Below, piece after piece: positions 34,101 to 43,125 of a DNA stretch of 64,000 nucleotides. Where the stretch lies: NCBI GenBank assembly GCA_900539865.1, contig UQDS01000008.1, forward strand, positions 1-64,000, read 5' to 3'. Position 1 is the stretch's first letter, and each line of letters starts with the position of its first letter. Below the pieces are notes generated by a model. The model saw nothing but the letters and a program-made list of their open reading frames with translations, made no database searches and was not told the origin of the DNA. The DNA comes from an uncultured Mollicutes bacterium (GTDB taxonomy: Bacteria > Bacillota_I > Bacilli_A > RFN20 > CAG-288). A program made the translations under genes and the position numbers.

Positions 34101-35153
34101 TGTACGACGATCGTTATCAATCAAAGCATCGACAGCTTCTTGTAACATACGCTTTTCGTTGATGAGAATGATGGAAGGGGCATGTTCTTCAATTTCGCGT
34201 TTGAGACGAGAGTTTTTGATGATGACCTGACGGTAAAGATCGTTGAGGTCAGAAGTGGCATATCTACCACCATCCAACTGCATCATCGGACGAAGTTCCG
34301 GCGGAATGACAGGGATGACAGAAAGAACCATCCACTCCGGTTTAATACCGGAATTTTGGAAGGATTTCAAGGTTTCTAAACGCTTGATACCTTTGATTCT
34401 CTTGTTGTTCTTATCACCGACAGATTTCTTTAATTCTTCCGAGACAGCCTCGATTTCCTTTTCAAGATCGACTTCCTTTAACAAAGTCTGAATAGCATCA
34501 GCACCGATACCAAAGATAGCACCAATGTACTTGCTGATGTAAGCGCCGACTGTGTCAAAAGAGAACGGCTGACTAGGATATTTCAAACGCTCAGAAATAT
34601 CATAACCTCTGGCGTACTCAGGAGTTTCAGGTTGTACACGAACATCCAAAATTTCTTCGCGGATGACAGTGTAGAAAACTTCACGAGCTTTCTTTTCATC
34701 TAAAACTTCACGATAAGAGAGGTATTTGGAAATACCAGGATTTGTGACAATATGGGAGCTGAAGTAAACAACACCTTCCAATTGCTTCGGCGGAATGTCT
34801 AAGACAAGTCCGATCTTGGACGGAGAGCCTTTGACAAACCAAATGTGAGCGCAAGGGAAGGCGAGGTTGATGTAACCCATTCTCTCACGGCGAACCGCTT
34901 TGAGAGTTACTTCAACACCGCACTTTTCACAGACTTTGCGAGCATAAGTGTTCTTCTTATATTTGCCGCAATGACATTCGTAATCTTTGGCAGGACCAAA
35001 GATTTTTTCACAGAACAAACCATCCGGTTCCGGTTTCTGGGAACGATAGTTGATCGTCTCCGGTTTGGTGACTTCACCTCTTCCCCAGCTGTGGATTTGA
35101 TCCGGACTGGCAAGTCCGATTTTAATCGAATGGAGCTTATTGAGATCAAACAT
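31170..35153 (-). CDS. rpoC: RNA polymerase beta' subunit
   Basis: A 1327-residue catalytic subunit of RNA polymerase. The N-terminal zinc-binding domain ECHCGKYKK...CEKCGV, the active-site NADFDGDQMAVH that binds catalytic magnesium, and the second zinc site CESKNGICVKCYGC are all present; a Glu/Asp-rich tail ends the protein. It is somewhat longer than the roughly 1200 residues of Bacillus subtilis. It begins 14 bases after rpoB, with GAGGTCTT upstream, and is the last gene of the operon. Confidence 0.98.
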   Translation of the reverse strand: MFDLNKLHSIKIGLASPDQIHSWGRGEVTKPETINYRSQKPEPDGLFCEKIFGPAKDYECHCGKYKKNTYARKVCEKCGVEVTLKAVRRERMGYINLAFPCAHIWFVKGSPSKIGLVLDIPPKQLEGVVYFSSHIVTNPGISKYLSYREVLDEKKAREVFYTVIREEILDVRVQPETPEYARGYDISERLKYPSQPFSFDTVGAYISKYIGAIFGIGADAIQTLLKEVDLEKEIEAVSEELKKSVGDKNNKRIKGIKRLETLKSFQNSGIKPEWMVLSVIPVIPPELRPMMQLDGGRYATSDLNDLYRQVIIKNSRLKREIEEHAPSIILINEKRMLQEAVDALIDNDRRTKPNTNVSGNVLKSLSSSLKGKQGRFRQNLLGKRVDYSGRSVIAVGPDLNMDECGLPREMAVQLFRPFIAHYLMSQKDSQITSQKMADELIAKKDPRVYDAIEEIAKDHPVLLNRAPTLHRLGIQAFKPKLIEGKAIRLHPLVCPGFNADFDGDQMAVHVPLSNQAQAEARTLMLASHNILKPSDGMPICVPSQDMIYGNYYLTLEDDLAMNEMYANYYEKRGDQEMADKFRSYSKYQGKVFTDPKTAILAYQNGLITLRTRVYVPGHSLHKEDFTEKQNNSYLLTTVGKLIFNEIFPSDFPYINFPVKSSKTAKDDYEKNFDHTLDEFFVTAKEAYDAVIAHGEFHEGDDFDVFKEYCKLQPLRAPIDKKYIKTMMNRVFHHYHEDAEKTAHILDLFKNQGFDYCTKSGLTVSLDDMEPLEGREKLFEEGDLKVAEIQEQYELGFFTDRERHDAIVNYWSELKSKKMGKLLSERMASAPRNPMFMMMESGARGSTDNYMQLIGMKGCPQKANGEGIEIPIKSCFADGFSVSEYFSSTHGTRKNGSDTALKTADSGYLTRRLVDVSHNVVIREEDCGSDHGLIVTELRGANNSVIASLKDRLVGRFPMHDVLDPVTGEVLASAEECMDEAVAAKIVAAGIEKVEIRSVLTCESKNGICVKCYGCNLATGKLAEIGDTVGIMAAQSIGEPGTQLTLKNFHNGGVAGQQDITTGLPRVQELLEVRNPKTKNLSIISHINGKVVNKEQNGSRFTFTVKNDMEKEVYTTYNGAVPCVNQGDYVKAGDPLTKGHINTIELLECSDLTTVRNYIIKEVKGVYKDNAGIDISDKHLEIIVRQMTNKLKIINSGDTKFLPGQNVTDVQFTKENESYILHQEKPAVGRPIILGITKAALDNESFLSAASFQQPITVLTDASIKGKEDFLKGLKENVMIGKLIPAGTGLKPLLTEEDDSEVDDVVTEIIGNVQGDSFLADSDKQILR

Positions 35154-35167
35154 TGTTCAAGACCTCC

Positions 35168-38100
35168 TTATTCATTCATATCATCGGTTTCATCAGATTC
35201 CGATTCCATATGCTGATTATCTTCGTATTCATAACCGACGATATCTTCTTCGACATCTTCATCAAGATGAGCATTACGCAAGCTGTCTTCGTATCTTCTC
35301 TCTTCTTTCTTCATGTCAAAATTGACGATATCGTGATGAATCTTACGAGCATCTCTTTCCGCATCTTCAGAAAGGGTGTTAACATTGATTTCTTGATGGT
35401 GATCATCTAAGAGCGTGACATTGATACCGAGACCCTGTAATTCTTTGATAAGAACACGAGTGGATTCCGGCATGTTCGGCTTCGGGATAGGATTGCCCTT
35501 TAAGATTGCTTCATATGTCTTGTTTCTACCAACCATATCATCTGATTTAATGGTGAGCATTTCTAACAAGGTGTAAGCGGCGCCATAAGCTTCCAATGCC
35601 CAGACTTCCATTTCACCGAATCTCTGACCACCGTGTTGGGCTTTACCGCCTAACGGCTGCTGAGTGACTAAGGAATATGGACCGGTTGCACGAGCGTGGA
35701 TCTTATCTTCGACCATGTGGTCAAGTTTAATCATGTACATGACACCGACAGCAATACGAGAGTCAAATCTCTCACCGGTCTGACCATCATATAAGATTGT
35801 CTTACCATCGCTATCGATTCCGGCAAGATCCATAAACTGAGCAATTTCTTTGTTGGATGCACCATCGAAGACAGGGGTAGAAACTTTGATACCGAGTTTC
35901 TTACAAGCGTATCCTAACTGAACTTCCAAAACCTGACCGATGTTCATACGAGAAGGAACACCCATCGGGGAGAGAAGAATATCAATTGGAGTACCATCAG
36001 GTAAATAAGGCATATCTTCGACAGGAAGAACCTTAGAGATAACACCCTTATTACCATGACGTCCAGACATCTTATCACCGACTTGGATCTTTCTCTTCTG
36101 GATGACAAAAACCTTGATAGATTCGATGACATCCGGCGGGAGTTCATCGCCTCTTTCTCTAGAGAATTTCTTGACATCTAAGACAATACCTTCACCGCCG
36201 TGCGGAACTTTCAAGGAAGAATCCTTTTCTTCGTTTGCTTTGGACGGGAAGATAGACTTCATCAAGTGATCGTTGTTGGTTTCGGTAGTTTCACCCTTCG
36301 GAGTGGTTTTACCGACAAGATATTCACCTTCCTTAACTTCAGTGCCGATTAAAATGACACCTTCTTCATCGAGATGAGAAAGTTTTTCTTCGGCTACGTT
36401 AGGAATGCGACGTGTGAATTCTTCATCGCCGAGTTTTGTCTTGCGGCGTTCGCAAGTGTACTCTTCAATGATGAGGTTGGTAAAAAGGTCGCTGTTGACA
36501 CAACGTTCAGAAATGACAACGGCGTCTTCATAGTTATAGCCATGCCATGTGGTAAAGGCGATGAGGACGTTCTGACCTAAAGCCAATTCATCTTTATCCA
36601 TGGAAGAGCCATTGGCGATAATCTGACCCTTCTTGACTTCCTGACCAGGAGTGACAATCGGGGTCTGATTGATGCAAGTTCTCTTGTTGGAACGGATGAA
36701 TTTGCGAAGCGGATATTTTCTTTCCGCACCGGTTAACGTCTCTCTGATGAGGATTTCTGTACCATCCGCATAAGTGACAACACCGGATTCTTCTGCCAAG
36801 AGAGCTTCACCAGAGTCATGAGCAATCTTTCCTTCTAAACCAGTTCCGACAAACGGAGCTTGCGGACGGAGTAAAGGAAGAGCTTGACGCTGCATGTTGG
36901 AGCCCATCAAAGCACGTTTACCGTCGTCGTTTTCCAAGAAAGGAATACAGGCGGCAGCGATAGAAACGATCTGTTTCGGGGAGGCGTCAATCAAGTCAAT
37001 TTCATCTACATATGCAGAGATGTATTCTCCATTCTTTCGGGAATATACCTTCTCATCGATGATCTTGTGATTCTCGTCAGTAGTGACGTTTGCCTGAGCG
37101 ATAACATAGTTTTTCTCTTCGTCAGCAGTAAGCCATAAAACGTGGTCGACATCATTGTCGATAACGCCGTTATGGACCAGACGATAAGGAGTTTCAATGA
37201 AACCATACTTGTTAATCTTAGCGTAACAAGCAAGGTTAGAAATCAAACCGATATTCTGACCTTCCGGTGTTTCAATCGGACAAATTCTACCGTAGTGAGT
37301 CGGATGAACGTCACGGACAGCAGAAGAAGCTCTATCTCTGGTAAGACCGCCTTTACCTAAAGCGGAAAGACGTCTCTTGTTAGTAAGTTCAGCAAGAGGG
37401 TTTGTCTGATCCATGAACTGAGAGAGAGAGTCAGAATTGAAGAACTGATTCACCGCAGAAGTTAAAGCCTTCGGATTGATTAAATTAGAAATGGTAACGG
37501 TGGCAAGATCAGCAGTGGACATCTTATCGTGGATGTTTCTCTTCATCTTGCTTAAACCGGAACGGAATCTTTCTTGAATCAATTCGCCGACACAGCGGAT
37601 TCTCTTATTTCCAAGATGGTCGGTATCATCATCTTCGCCGATGCCTTCGGTGTAATTTAACATGTAAGACAAGGAAGCGACAATATCCGGAATGGTGATA
37701 TGAGTTGCGTTGGAATCGAGGTTAGTACCGATGACATTGACAACCTTATCCGGGTTAATCGGAGATTTGACTTTGACAACAGTAACAGTGCTCTCTTCCA
37801 AGATTTCCTGTTCGGAAACCTTTTCTTCCATAAGGTCTTCTCTCTTGAAAATAACGTTTAAGTTCGAAGAGAGATGAACGGTGAAAGGATCATCATAAGA
37901 ATATCTGCCTTCAAAGAAGTGAATGCTCTTCAAGTAGTTGACTTCTTCAAGAGTAAGTTTGTGACCTTCTTCTAAAGTGACACCCTTGTATTCGACAATA
38001 GTTCCCTCAGTATCGATGAGATCCTGAGCGAGGACAAGGCCAGGAAGACGGTTGTAAATACCCAACTTTTGTTGAATCTTAAAACGTCCGGCCTTACCAA

Positions 38101-39061
38101 GGTCATAATGTTCTTTTTCAAAGAATCTTGTGCGAAGCATTTCGCAAGAAGATTCATAAGTATAAGGTTCGCCGGGACGAAGTTTTGTGAAAATTTCGCC
38201 AACAGCATATTCTTTTCTTTCATAGATGGTTCTTTGCGGCTTGACCGGATTCTTTTCTAAAGCTTCCTTTAATAAGTCATTGTCACCAAAAAGACCCAAG
38301 ACACCGGTAATCGTTTCCGGAGTTTCGCCTCTATCCTTATTGTAAGGAAGAGAACTATCAGCCAATGTATCCGCATCCGAAACAAGACCTAATGCTCTCA
38401 ATAAGACAAGAGCGGGGACTTTCTTTTGTTTGTCGATACGCACAGAAACAATATCGCGATTGTCATTGAAGAATTCAAGCCAAATACCTCTCATCGGAAT
38501 GATATCAGAACCATAGACGATATTGAGTTCCTTGGTAGCGTTAGCATCGCCCTTCTTCGGCATCACCTCAACGACAGATTTAGAGATGTATGCACCAGAG
38601 GAACGGATGATTTGAGAAGCAATACACTTTTCAGAGCCGTTGATGATAAAGGTGCCCGAAGCAGAGATGGTCGGGAAATCACCCATATAAACAGCGTCTT
38701 CTTCAATAGACCCATTCGGATGTTTCAAACGGAAAGTGACAAAAAGCGGGCGGGAATATGTCAACGCAGATGTTTTGCACTCAAAAAAGTCGTACTTCTT
38801 ATCTCGCCATTCAGCAGAGACATAATCAAGTACTGCAATTTCATCGCTGGTATCCGTTTTATGCCCACGTTTATCTTTGTTAGATTCAATCGGAAAGATT
38901 TCTTTGAAAACTTCATCAACCCCAACAGTTTCAAACCAATTGAAAGAGTTGAGCTGAACATCGCAAAGATCCGGAAGTGGAACCTGAGAGAAAGTCTTAG
39001 ACAAATCGTAACGATCACTACCTGGTACTTTGTGATACTTGTTCAGATCTAATTTTTCCAT
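35168..39061 (-). CDS. rpoB: RNA polymerase beta subunit
   Basis: A 1297-residue subunit with all RpoB landmarks. The rifampicin-region sequences SQFMDQTNPLAELTNKRRLSALG and GLTRDRASSAVRDVHPTHYGRICPIETPEGQN are present, as are the GDKMSGRHGNKG core and the C-terminal GGKAQHGGQRFGEMEVWALEAYGA. It carries an acidic C-terminal tail of about 80 residues and is longer than the Bacillus homologue. The rifampicin-region residues look wild type. It is preceded by a 160-base spacer after rplL that contains a hairpin. Confidence 0.98.
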   Translation of the reverse strand: MEKLDLNKYHKVPGSDRYDLSKTFSQVPLPDLCDVQLNSFNWFETVGVDEVFKEIFPIESNKDKRGHKTDTSDEIAVLDYVSAEWRDKKYDFFECKTSALTYSRPLFVTFRLKHPNGSIEEDAVYMGDFPTISASGTFIINGSEKCIASQIIRSSGAYISKSVVEVMPKKGDANATKELNIVYGSDIIPMRGIWLEFFNDNRDIVSVRIDKQKKVPALVLLRALGLVSDADTLADSSLPYNKDRGETPETITGVLGLFGDNDLLKEALEKNPVKPQRTIYERKEYAVGEIFTKLRPGEPYTYESSCEMLRTRFFEKEHYDLGKAGRFKIQQKLGIYNRLPGLVLAQDLIDTEGTIVEYKGVTLEEGHKLTLEEVNYLKSIHFFEGRYSYDDPFTVHLSSNLNVIFKREDLMEEKVSEQEILEESTVTVVKVKSPINPDKVVNVIGTNLDSNATHITIPDIVASLSYMLNYTEGIGEDDDTDHLGNKRIRCVGELIQERFRSGLSKMKRNIHDKMSTADLATVTISNLINPKALTSAVNQFFNSDSLSQFMDQTNPLAELTNKRRLSALGKGGLTRDRASSAVRDVHPTHYGRICPIETPEGQNIGLISNLACYAKINKYGFIETPYRLVHNGVIDNDVDHVLWLTADEEKNYVIAQANVTTDENHKIIDEKVYSRKNGEYISAYVDEIDLIDASPKQIVSIAAACIPFLENDDGKRALMGSNMQRQALPLLRPQAPFVGTGLEGKIAHDSGEALLAEESGVVTYADGTEILIRETLTGAERKYPLRKFIRSNKRTCINQTPIVTPGQEVKKGQIIANGSSMDKDELALGQNVLIAFTTWHGYNYEDAVVISERCVNSDLFTNLIIEEYTCERRKTKLGDEEFTRRIPNVAEEKLSHLDEEGVILIGTEVKEGEYLVGKTTPKGETTETNNDHLMKSIFPSKANEEKDSSLKVPHGGEGIVLDVKKFSRERGDELPPDVIESIKVFVIQKRKIQVGDKMSGRHGNKGVISKVLPVEDMPYLPDGTPIDILLSPMGVPSRMNIGQVLEVQLGYACKKLGIKVSTPVFDGASNKEIAQFMDLAGIDSDGKTILYDGQTGERFDSRIAVGVMYMIKLDHMVEDKIHARATGPYSLVTQQPLGGKAQHGGQRFGEMEVWALEAYGAAYTLLEMLTIKSDDMVGRNKTYEAILKGNPIPKPNMPESTRVLIKELQGLGINVTLLDDHHQEINVNTLSEDAERDARKIHHDIVNFDMKKEERRYEDSLRNAHLDEDVEEDIVGYEYEDNQHMESESDETDDMNE

Positions 39062-39166
39062 ATTATTACCTCGTGTCTTTCTTCCGTGTTATACGGATTT
39101 AAGTTGTTTTAAGGTTAGTTTTAAATAAAATACCTACGAAAATCAAAATCTCTTAAGACAACTAAG

Positions 39167-39193
39167 CCCACCCCATCAAAAAGACAGGGTGGG
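39167..39193 (-). promoter_or_regulatory. Hairpin in the rplL-rpoB spacer
   Basis: CCCACCC-13-GGGTGGG stem without a T run. The position matches the attenuator or RNA-processing site that adjusts RNA polymerase against ribosomal protein output in many bacteria; that role is inferred. Confidence 0.5.
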
Positions 39194-39224
39194 ACAAAGA
39201 ATACGTAAGTGATAAAAGGGAAGC

Positions 39225-39593
39225 TTACTTAACTTCGACTTCGGCGCCAGCGGCTTCGAGCTGCTTCTTGATTTCTTCGCCTTCAGCAGGAGAAACGTGT
39301 TCCTTGATAGCGACAGGAGCGCCGTCGACAAGCTTCTTGGCATCCATAAGGCCTAAACCAGTGATAGCCTGGACAGCCTTGATGACACCGACCTTGGCAG
39401 TACCGAAGGACTTGAGGGTGACGGTGACTTCGCTCGGACCTTCCTGAGCGGCAGCGGCAGCCGGAGCAGCAGCAACAGCAGCAGCGGCAGTGACACCAAA
39501 TTCTTCTTCGATAGCCTTAACGAGATCCATGATCTCGACCATGTTCATTTCCTTTAAACCGGCAATGACTTCTTCTTTAACTAACTTAGCCAT
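39225..39593 (-). CDS. rplL: Ribosomal protein L7/L12
   Basis: A 122-residue stalk protein. The N-terminal dimerisation helices, an Ala-rich hinge (about 38-55) and a C-terminal factor-binding domain with KVGVIKAVQAITGLGLMDAKKLVD are present. ATG 39593 follows GGAGG. A hairpin-containing spacer separates it from rpoB. Confidence 0.98.
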   Translation of the reverse strand: MAKLVKEEVIAGLKEMNMVEIMDLVKAIEEEFGVTAAAAVAAAPAAAAAQEGPSEVTVTLKSFGTAKVGVIKAVQAITGLGLMDAKKLVDGAPVAIKEHVSPAEGEEIKKQLEAAGAEVEVK

Positions 39594-39649
39594 AGTTTTT
39601 TCCTCCAATAATATGGTTTTAATAACGTCCCGACATGTTGAAGCTTAAA

Positions 39650-40141
39650 TTAAGCTTCCAATTTTTCACCAACTGCCTTGATAGCAAGAGCAAATTGGGT
39701 GAGCGGAGCCTGAAGGGCAGAAAGGAAAACGGCAATTGCGTTTTCTTTGGTTCCGATAGCAGCGAGTTCAGCAAGCTTTTCAGCATTGCAGAAGGTACCA
39801 TCGATAATACCGCCTTTGACTTCGAACTTCTTGTGAGTAAGAGCGAAATCCTTTAAGACACTAAGTCCTGCGCCTTCTTCAGTAGAAGTGACTAAAGCGT
39901 TAGGACCCTTCAACAAAGCATCCAACTCCTGAAGGCCATCTTCATCGACAGCTTTCTTCATGAGGGTGTTTTTGTGAACAGTCATTCTAGCGCCGGCCTT
40001 CTTAAGGTCGCTGCGGAGCTTGGTGACTTCAGAAACGCTGAGGCCAGAGTAAGAAACGACAATGGTAGATTGAGAATTTTTGAGCGTATCGTTAATCTTA
40101 CTAACAGCTTCTTTCTTCTCAGCTAAGATCTGCTGATTCAT
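39650..40141 (-). CDS. rplJ: Ribosomal protein L10
   Basis: A 163-residue protein that anchors L7/L12 dimers to the ribosome. The family N-terminus (EKKEAVSKINDTLKNSQSTIVVSYSGLSVSEVTKLR) and the C-terminal helix that binds L12 are present. AAGGAGGTG precedes the ATG. It is preceded by an L10 leader structure, so L10-L12 autoregulation is expected. Confidence 0.97.
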   Translation of the reverse strand: MNQQILAEKKEAVSKINDTLKNSQSTIVVSYSGLSVSEVTKLRSDLKKAGARMTVHKNTLMKKAVDEDGLQELDALLKGPNALVTSTEEGAGLSVLKDFALTHKKFEVKGGIIDGTFCNAEKLAELAAIGTKENAIAVFLSALQAPLTQFALAIKAVGEKLEA

Positions 40142-40177
40142 CTTTTCACCTCCTTATCTTAGGTTTGGTGTATTTCA

Positions 40178-40267
40178 CAATATACTTTTTGACTTGAATA
40201 GTTACTCATATCCTCGGTAACAAATTGAGCCGTTTATTTATCGGCAGTTACTGTCTTTGGTATATTG
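40178..40267 (-). promoter_or_regulatory. L10 leader (autoregulatory mRNA structure)
   Basis: On the minus strand a closing stem CAATATAC / GTATATTG (8 perfect pairs) encloses the conserved core: AGACAGTAAC, then a hairpin arm and GGCTC, then GTTACCGAGG. This matches the L10 leader that binds L10(L12)4 and represses rplJL translation or transcription. It lies between rplA and rplJ, the classical position. Confidence 0.85.
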
Positions 40268-40328
40268 AGGCACCCGAATCATACGGATAAAACGTCCCGA
40301 CTATATAAATATAGATAAATAATAGCGA

Positions 40329-41006
40329 TTAGAGAGCGAGCTTAATGGCAGGGCCATAAGTGCAAGAGATAGTAGCAGAGAGAATGTAGGTGCCCTTGAC
40401 AGTGCTCGGCTTAACCTTGTTGACAACTTCAACAACAGCCTTGAGGTTATCGACAAGCTTTTCGGCATCGAAGGAAGCCTTACCGAAGTTGATAGCAAGG
40501 TTACCATCTTTGTCATTACGATAAGAAATCTTACCGTTCTTGATTTCCTGAATAGCGGAACCGATTTCAGGGGTGACAGTACCGCTCTTAGGGTTCGGCA
40601 TCAAGCCCTTAGGACCTAAGACACGACCCATTCTACCGAGAAGACCCATCATGTTCGGAGTGGCGACAATGACATCGAAGCCAAACCAGTTTTCTTTCTG
40701 GATCTTATCGAGCATATCCTGCTGACCGACGAAATCGGCACCAGCAGCTTCTGCTTCGGAAACCTTATCAGTGATAGCTAAGACCTTGACAGTCTTGCCG
40801 TTTCCATGAGGAAGAACAATCGTTCCTCTTAACTGCTGATCGGCCTGTTTCGGATCGATGTTAAGGTTGAAGTTGACATCGATAGATTCGTCGAACTTAG
40901 CAGTTGCAGTCTTTTTGACTAATTCGCAGGCTTCTGCGAGAGTGTACTTCTTACCCTTTTCGATAAGAGCTAAAGAAGCAGCATATTTTTTGGATAATTT
41001 TTTCAT
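40329..41006 (-). CDS. rplA: Ribosomal protein L1
   Basis: A 225-residue protein of the L1 stalk. The signature MMGLLGRMGRVLGPKGLMPNPKSGTV is intact, with TYILSATISCTYGP at the C-terminus. I use ATG 41006 (MKKLSKKY) with AAGGAGAA upstream; a TTG two codons earlier is less likely. It lies 20 bases after rplK. Confidence 0.97.
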   Translation of the reverse strand: MKKLSKKYAASLALIEKGKKYTLAEACELVKKTATAKFDESIDVNFNLNIDPKQADQQLRGTIVLPHGNGKTVKVLAITDKVSEAEAAGADFVGQQDMLDKIQKENWFGFDVIVATPNMMGLLGRMGRVLGPKGLMPNPKSGTVTPEIGSAIQEIKNGKISYRNDKDGNLAINFGKASFDAEKLVDNLKAVVEVVNKVKPSTVKGTYILSATISCTYGPAIKLAL

Positions 41007-41026
41007 GGTCAATGTTCTCCTTCTAA

Positions 41027-41464
41027 TTAGTCATCGATGGCAATGCCCATAGATTTGGCAGAACCTTCGACGCATCTCTCAGCGGCTTCGAGAGAGTCAA
41101 CGTTAAGATCAGGCATCTTGTATTCAGCGATCTTCTTAACATCAGCTCTGGTAACACGACCAGCGACTTCCTTGTTACTTCCGCCATGATCAGGGCCTTT
41201 TCTACCCTTCTCGATGCCGGCAGCCTTCAAAAGAAGGTAAGTAACCGGGGTAGTCTTAAAACTCATTTCGAAAGTACGATCTTCATAGATTGTCAAGATG
41301 CAAGGGACAACTTCACCCTTACGATCGGCAGTCTTGAGATTGAACTCCTGGCAGAACTTACCACCGATACCAAAAGGTCCTAATTTCTGACCTAATTTGG
41401 CCGGGTTTGCACCGCCACCTTCAGCACGGATAATCATCACTCTTGTGACTTTTTTTGCAGGCAT
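41027..41464 (-). CDS. rplK: Ribosomal protein L11
   Basis: A 145-residue protein of the GTPase-associated centre and first gene of the operon. PANPAKLGQKLGPFGI-type and FKTTPVTYLLLKAAGI motifs are present. GGAGG precedes the ATG. Residue 12 onward reads IRAEGGGANPAKLGQ, where most bacteria have KLQIPAGKANPAPPVG; this is a mild family variation. Confidence 0.96.
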   Translation of the reverse strand: MPAKKVTRVMIIRAEGGGANPAKLGQKLGPFGIGGKFCQEFNLKTADRKGEVVPCILTIYEDRTFEMSFKTTPVTYLLLKAAGIEKGRKGPDHGGSNKEVAGRVTRADVKKIAEYKMPDLNVDSLEAAERCVEGSAKSMGIAIDD

Positions 41465-41573
41465 GTGTATTTCCTCCTATTACCTGTGTGGTACGATCAG
41501 TCAGTCACTGACTTCCCACGTTTTTCGTTTAAGCACACTACGCCCATATGAACATAGTGTCTCAACCTAAAAA

Positions 41574-41602
41574 ATTATATAATATATATCTAATGGTTGC
41601 AA
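41574..41602 (-). promoter_or_regulatory. Promoter of the rplK-rpoC operon
   Basis: On the minus strand TTGCAA (41602-41597) and TATAAT (41579-41574) are spaced 17 bases. The leader of about 100 nt contains an ACACTATG / CGTAGTGT hairpin near 41528-41555 that may take part in L1 or L11 control. Confidence 0.7.
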
Positions 41603-41621
41603 GATAAATTTCAAAAATTTA

Positions 41622-41650
41622 TTGATACCGAACAAAGAATGTGATAAAGT
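41622..41650 (+). promoter_or_regulatory. Promoter of rplS
   Basis: TTGATA (41622-41627) and TAAAGT (41645-41650) are spaced 17 bases and diverge from the rplK promoter only 20 bases away. Confidence 0.6.
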
Positions 41651-41656
41651 AATCAA

Positions 41657-41750
41657 TGCCTATGCGAAAATTTAGGCTCACCTTCGCTCCGCTGGGGACG
41701 TCACTTCCTTTATGAGCTCAGGGAAAATACAATTATTTCCAAAGGAGAAC
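41657..41750 (+). promoter_or_regulatory. Structured leader of rplS (L19-leader-like)
   Basis: A leader of about 100 nt with a GCCTA / TAGGC hairpin (41658-41677) and an alternative GCTCA / TGAGC pairing (41676-41717). L19 leaders occur upstream of rplS in Bacilli; assignment to that family is by position and pairing only. Confidence 0.45.
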
Positions 41751-41756
41751 AGAAAA

Positions 41757-42128
41757 ATGAACAAACAGTTAGTTCAGCAGATCACTGCAACTCAAATCAA
41801 AAATGATGTTCCGGATTTCACCACTGGCGATACCGTCAGAGTCATGGTTGTCATCCGTGAAAACAACAAGGAAAGACAGCAGGCCTTCGAAGGTGTTGTC
41901 ATTTCCGTCCGTGGCACTGGCCCCAGCAGAACCTTCATCGTTCGTAAGGAATCCGCAGGTGTTGGTGTTGAAAGAAACTTCCTCGTCAACTCTCCTGTCA
42001 TCGCTTCCATCACAGTCCTCAAGCACGCTAAGGTCAGAAGAAAGAAACTCTACTACCTCAGATCCAGAACTGGTAGGGCTGCCAGATTGGAAGAAGTCGT
42101 TATCCGCAAGGATAAGACTGCTGCTTAA
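41757..42128 (+). CDS. rplS: Ribosomal protein L19
   Basis: A 123-residue protein at the 30S-50S interface. The family blocks FTTGDTVRVMVVI, QAFEGVVI, GTGPSRTFIVRKESAGVGVER and KVRRKKLYYLR are present. ATG 41757 follows AAAGGAG. It normally ends the rpsP-rimM-trmD operon; here it stands alone, about 11 kb from that operon, beside and divergent from rplK. Confidence 0.97.
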   Translation: MNKQLVQQITATQIKNDVPDFTTGDTVRVMVVIRENNKERQQAFEGVVISVRGTGPSRTFIVRKESAGVGVERNFLVNSPVIASITVLKHAKVRRKKLYYLRSRTGRAARLEEVVIRKDKTAA

Positions 42129-42170
42129 TCAGCATCTCAACGAAATTCATCTTATTTAAATGAAAGTGAC

Positions 42171-42196
42171 AAGGACCGCGTTTGCGGTCCTTTTTT
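42171..42196 (+). terminator. Terminator of rplS
   Basis: AAGGACCGC-4-GCGGTCCTT followed by T's. Confidence 0.93.
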
Positions 42197-42425
42197 CATT
42201 TCTTACAATTGCTTGATAATTAAAAAGAAAATTTTTCTATTTTTTTAAAACCCTTTGGATATTTTTAAAACACCTTATTAAATATTTATAAATTGGCTTA
42301 TAATTATATAGCGATTATTTTCAAAAGTATAATTAAATATTTTTCTTTGTTTAAATTATTTAAATATATAAATTTTTCTTGTTCGTATTTCATTTTAAAC
42401 TTTTTTATTTTATCCTTTCACATGT

Positions 42426-42431
42426 TATAAT
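42426..42431 (+). promoter_or_regulatory. Extended -10 promoter of the two-component system
   Basis: TG-T-TATAAT (42423-42431), 19 bases before the response regulator start, so the leader is very short. The preceding 230 bases (42197-42425) are AT-rich with no gene seen. Confidence 0.5.
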
Positions 42432-42450
42432 TGTGAAAAAGGAAACAAAT

Positions 42451-43125
42451 ATGCAAGATTATTTAATTTATTCTGTGGAAGACGATCTTGAAATTTCAAA
42501 CCTCATCAATATCGCTCTCACCAAATTCGGTTTCCCGGTGAAATCCTTTGAAGACGGGGAATCTTTCTTACGAGAATTTGAAAATAAAAAACCCAATCTT
42601 ATTCTTTTAGATATTATGCTTCCTGGCATACAAGGAGATGAGATATTACGCTTGATTCGAAGCAAGCATGAAAACAACAATATCCCCATCATCGTTCTCA
42701 GTGCAAAAGCGATGATCGATGACAAAGTCGCAGGACTAAACGATGGCGCAGATGATTACATCGGTAAACCCTTCAGTGTCAAAGAATTAATCAGCCGTAT
42801 CAACGTGCGTTACCGCAAGCATCTCGCTTCCCGTTTTATGATTAAAATCGGTCCTTTTACATTGGATCAAGAACATGAGATTCTCTATAAATACAATTCT
42901 GAGGTTGAACTGACCAAAAACGAATTTAAACTTTTGAAGTATCTCTTTCTCAAACACGGAAACGTCGTCACTAGAGAGGAACTATTTCAAGAAGTTTGGG
43001 GTCATGATGTCAAATCTGACTCTAGAACAATCGACATGCATATTAAATCCCTCCGTGAAAAAATAGGGGATATAGATAAAACATTCATTCATTCCATTTA
43101 TGGAGCAGGTTATAAAATTGACTGA
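42451..43125 (+). CDS. OmpR/PhoB family response regulator
   Basis: A 224-residue regulator. In the receiver domain the acidic pair is Asp11/Asp12, the phospho-acceptor Asp54 (LILLDIMLPG), Ser84 and Lys106 (YIGKPF). The C-terminal winged helix has LTKNEFKLLKYLF, VVTREELFQEVWG and RTIDMHIKSLREK. ATG 42451 follows AAGGAAA. Its stop overlaps the start of the histidine kinase gene (TGATG). The domain set is PhoB-like, but no phosphate genes are nearby, so the stimulus is unknown; the importer downstream is one possible target. Confidence 0.93.
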   Translation: MQDYLIYSVEDDLEISNLINIALTKFGFPVKSFEDGESFLREFENKKPNLILLDIMLPGIQGDEILRLIRSKHENNNIPIIVLSAKAMIDDKVAGLNDGADDYIGKPFSVKELISRINVRYRKHLASRFMIKIGPFTLDQEHEILYKYNSEVELTKNEFKLLKYLFLKHGNVVTREELFQEVWGHDVKSDSRTIDMHIKSLREKIGDIDKTFIHSIYGAGYKID